NCBI GenBank assembly: GCA_028622995.1
Contig: JAJQJQ010000012.1
Location: 4,588,001-4,652,000, forward strand
Direction of reading: 5' to 3'
DNA length: 64,000 nt
Origin: Panagrolaimus kolymaensis
Lineage: Eukaryota; Nematoda; Chromadorea; Rhabditida; Panagrolaimidae
Both the position numbers and the translations under genes were made by a program. The notes beneath the pieces are model-generated. The model was not told where the DNA came from. It worked only from the letters and a program-made list of their open reading frames with translations, and made no database searches. Shown here piece after piece: positions 61,590 through 64,000 of the stretch; position 1 is the stretch's first letter, and each line of letters starts with the position of its first letter.

Positions 61590-64000
61590 TTAAATAACTT
61601 TAGCTTGAGCAGCTAAAGAATAAAATAAACCATTTTTATTTTCTAATAATTTTGTTGGAGAATCATATTCTTTTATTTCTCCAGCATCCATAACTAAAAC
61701 TTTATCATAATCCATTATAGTATTTAATCGATGAGCTATGGTTAGAATGGTGCATTGATTAAATTGGCTTCTAATTGAATCTTGAATTAGCTGATCTGTT
61801 TCCAAATCCACCGCAGCTGTGGCTTCATCCAAAACCAATATTTTAGTTTTCTTTCTTAATATTGCTCTCGCTAAACACACAAGTTGACGTTGACCAACGG
61901 AAAGATTTCCACCACCTTCGCTGATTTCATGATTTAATTTTAATGGAAACTCTTCAACAAATTTTTTTAAATGTGCTTTTTCTATTGCTTCCCAAAGTAT
62001 GGAATCTTCTAATTCATTAAATGGATCTAAATTAATTCGAAGATTTCCACAAAATAAAACTGGATCTTGTGGAATTATAGTTAAAGCTTTTCGAAGTTCA
62101 TGCAATCCCAAAGTTCGATAATCAATATTATCAATATAAATGGTTCCATTTGCAGGTTCAATCATTCGAAATAATGCCATCGTGAGTGAAGTTTTTCCTG
62201 CACCCGTTCTTCCAACAATTCCAACCTTTTCTCCCGCTTTAATTTCTAAATTTAAATTTTTTAATATCAATGGCGTGGTTGGTCGATATCGAAGTGAAAA
62301 GTTTTTAAATTTAATAAATCCATTTGATGGCCATGAAGCTGATGGTGGAATGGATGAAGTCCATTCTGCTTCATGCTCATTGTCAACATATTCTTGAACC
62401 CTTTCAACTGCAACGATACTCATTTCCATATCTTTAAATGTTCGAGCAATTTCAGCTAATAAACCCGTTAACATTGTCCCTGTTGAAGCTACCAATGCTA
62501 CGGAACCTGCTGATAATACACCTTTATGTCCAAAATAAATAGCAGTGGTAGTAAGAATCAATGCAAATATGGATGTTAGTGTATCCATTCGAAATTGGAT
62601 CCATCTAAATGGAATATTAACTTCTTTAACAAATGGAAGAAGGTGCTTGCCTATTAGTAGTTTTATCAGCCAAATTAGATTCAAGCCAGTATGTGCCTTT
62701 TTCTATCATTTGTTGAATAAATTTATCTTGAACATTAAAAACTCGAAGGGTGTTTATCCCAATGTACGAATCTTGTGTATGAGAAATTACAGATGAATAT
62801 GCTTTTGAACCAAGTCGACGAATTTGTACAGATGTGAAAGTATAATATCGCTAAAAAAATACCACACTTAAAACCAATTTTTTGTTGTTCCAAACTTACT
62901 ACAACAAAGATGATAAGAATGATGGCAGGAATAGCAATAATTCCAAATTCAGGGATTATATATAAAGCGCTAACAGTATAAAATGCGCCTTCAGCTAATA
63001 AAATTGTTGTATAATTAATTTTTTGTGGAATTTCATTATCCACTTTTTCAATATCTTTACTTAATCGATTCAAAATTCTTCCCAACGGTGTGGTGTCAAA
63101 GAAAGTCATGGGTGAACGAAGTAATGAAAAAAGTAAATTATCATGAATTTTTTTGCTTGCTCGAAAAGCTCCAAACGCAACCATCACTGCTGTGCTACCC
63201 GAAACGAGGCAACTTAAAATTCCAAAAAGGCCATAAACTTCTAAGTTTTCTATATTGCTTTGTTGAGTGCTGTTTCCAAAATTTGAGGACCATTTTGCCA
63301 TCCATACTTGACGAAAACTTTCAAGTGAAGTTCGAACAACAAACAGTGACATAAAATAAATTAAAGCCACACCAATGCCGAAAGCTTTAATGTAATTCAA
63401 ATACATTTTGGTTGAAACTTTTACTCGCATTATTTCTTCTTCTTGAATTAAACGTGCAATTTGCTCAGGAGGTGGATGAGATGTTGAGCGATAAAATGGT
63501 ACTGTTGGGGTAGATTCTTCTGAAAATGAAGACATCCTTCTTTGCCGAAGAGGAGATGGAGGAACTTCATTGCTGCAAGTGCTAACACTTTTAATGTATT
63601 GGCGCATTTGAATTGAGCCGACTAGTTCATTAAGAACATCATCTTCCTCTTCGGCAATTACTTCATCTTGGTCCGCTTGTTTTTCTGCTTTTATAGCGAA
63701 TTCTCGAACCAAATCATTAAAAGTTTCGGTTTCACGAGCTAATAACTCGACATATGTTCCAATATCAACAATATTTCCTTCTAAAATAAATTAACATTTA
63801 AAACTATTTTTTTATCGTAAAAGTTACCTTTTAAAACAATGATTCTATCACATTTTGCGAGGAAGTGAATGGAATTCAAAGCAAATATCCGGGTTTTATT
63901 TTTTAAAATTCCATCATTTCCAATAACATTTTGAAATATATGTGCTCCAACATGACTATCCACAGCGCTGAGAGTATCATCCATAATATATAAATCTGAA
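61590..64000 (-). CDS. Second ABCC (MRP-type) transporter, 5' part beyond window
   Basis: Minus-strand exons, numbered as in the paralog: exon 6 (partial) 64000-63828, exon 7 63780-62900, exon 8 62850-62651, exon 9 62604-61590. Exons 8 (200 nt) and 9 (1015 nt) have the same lengths and phases as the gene at 17468-22373. Visible parts are the end of NBD1 (DDTLSAVD, Asn at the switch-His position, codon 63876-63874), TMD2 and a canonical NBD2 ([22 protein letters not shown]). Intron 8 begins with GCAAGC, a GC-AG intron. NBD2 and the NBD1 end are almost identical to the paralog in DNA, while TMD2 and the linker have diverged. Confidence 0.93.

Noticed and set aside
1..64000. CRISPR arrays, bacterial operons, rRNA, U6 or spliced-leader RNA genes
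   Set aside because: None of the expected repeats or conserved sequences are seen, and the gene structure is eukaryotic.

Overview
The window is AT-rich animal DNA that I read as a nematode nuclear contig. The evidence is very small introns (mostly 45-60 nt) with T-rich TTTCAG or TTTTAG acceptors, and the same kind of acceptor a few bases upstream of several start codons, as expected for spliced-leader addition. The gene content agrees: an innexin, a C-type lectin, a nematode-type 7TM chemoreceptor, a DUF7027-like four-TM protein, a globin and expanded F-box/LRR-like paralogs. I cannot place it in a clade. All gene models were spliced by hand from splice consensus plus reading-phase agreement, so each model's exons are listed in its entry.

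Layout. 0-13.7 kb: the C-terminal exon of an unknown gene, an innexin (+), a C-type lectin with a Thr/Pro tail (-), two small secreted proteins (+), two related F-box/LRR-like genes (-), an acidic/basic probable nuclear protein (-) and a globin (-). 13.7-17.5 kb: sparse DNA with one weak micro-gene candidate. 17.5-26.7 kb: a full-length ABCC/MRP transporter (+), then a Kv potassium channel (-) with a tRNA-Leu in one intron. 26.7-35 kb: another F-box-like gene (+), a four-TM gene with a frame break (-) and two SLC2-type transporters (-), one carrying an internal stop. 35-42 kb: tRNA-Ser, a small TM protein, an Aurora kinase immediately behind an HMG-box-like ORF on the same strand, a Lys-rich membrane protein, tRNA-Ala and a small heat shock protein. 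42-52 kb: two tandem tRNA-Tyr-like elements with altered anticodons, a small TM protein, two related low-complexity genes, and a QxxRW glycosyltransferase with tRNA-Tyr in an intron. 52-59 kb: noncoding DNA with two inverted-repeat elements. 59-64 kb: a chemoreceptor (+) and the 3' part of a second ABCC gene (-), cut by the window edge.

How the genes relate. There is no single pathway here. The main relationships are duplications: two ABCC genes in inverted orientation 40 kb apart that look partly homogenised, two SLC2 genes in tandem, two tRNA-like genes in tandem, three F-box/LRR-like genes, and two adjacent genes with a shared C-terminal motif. The most unusual structure is the Aurora locus: the HMG-box-like ORF has no plausible 3' end of its own and splices in frame into the kinase.
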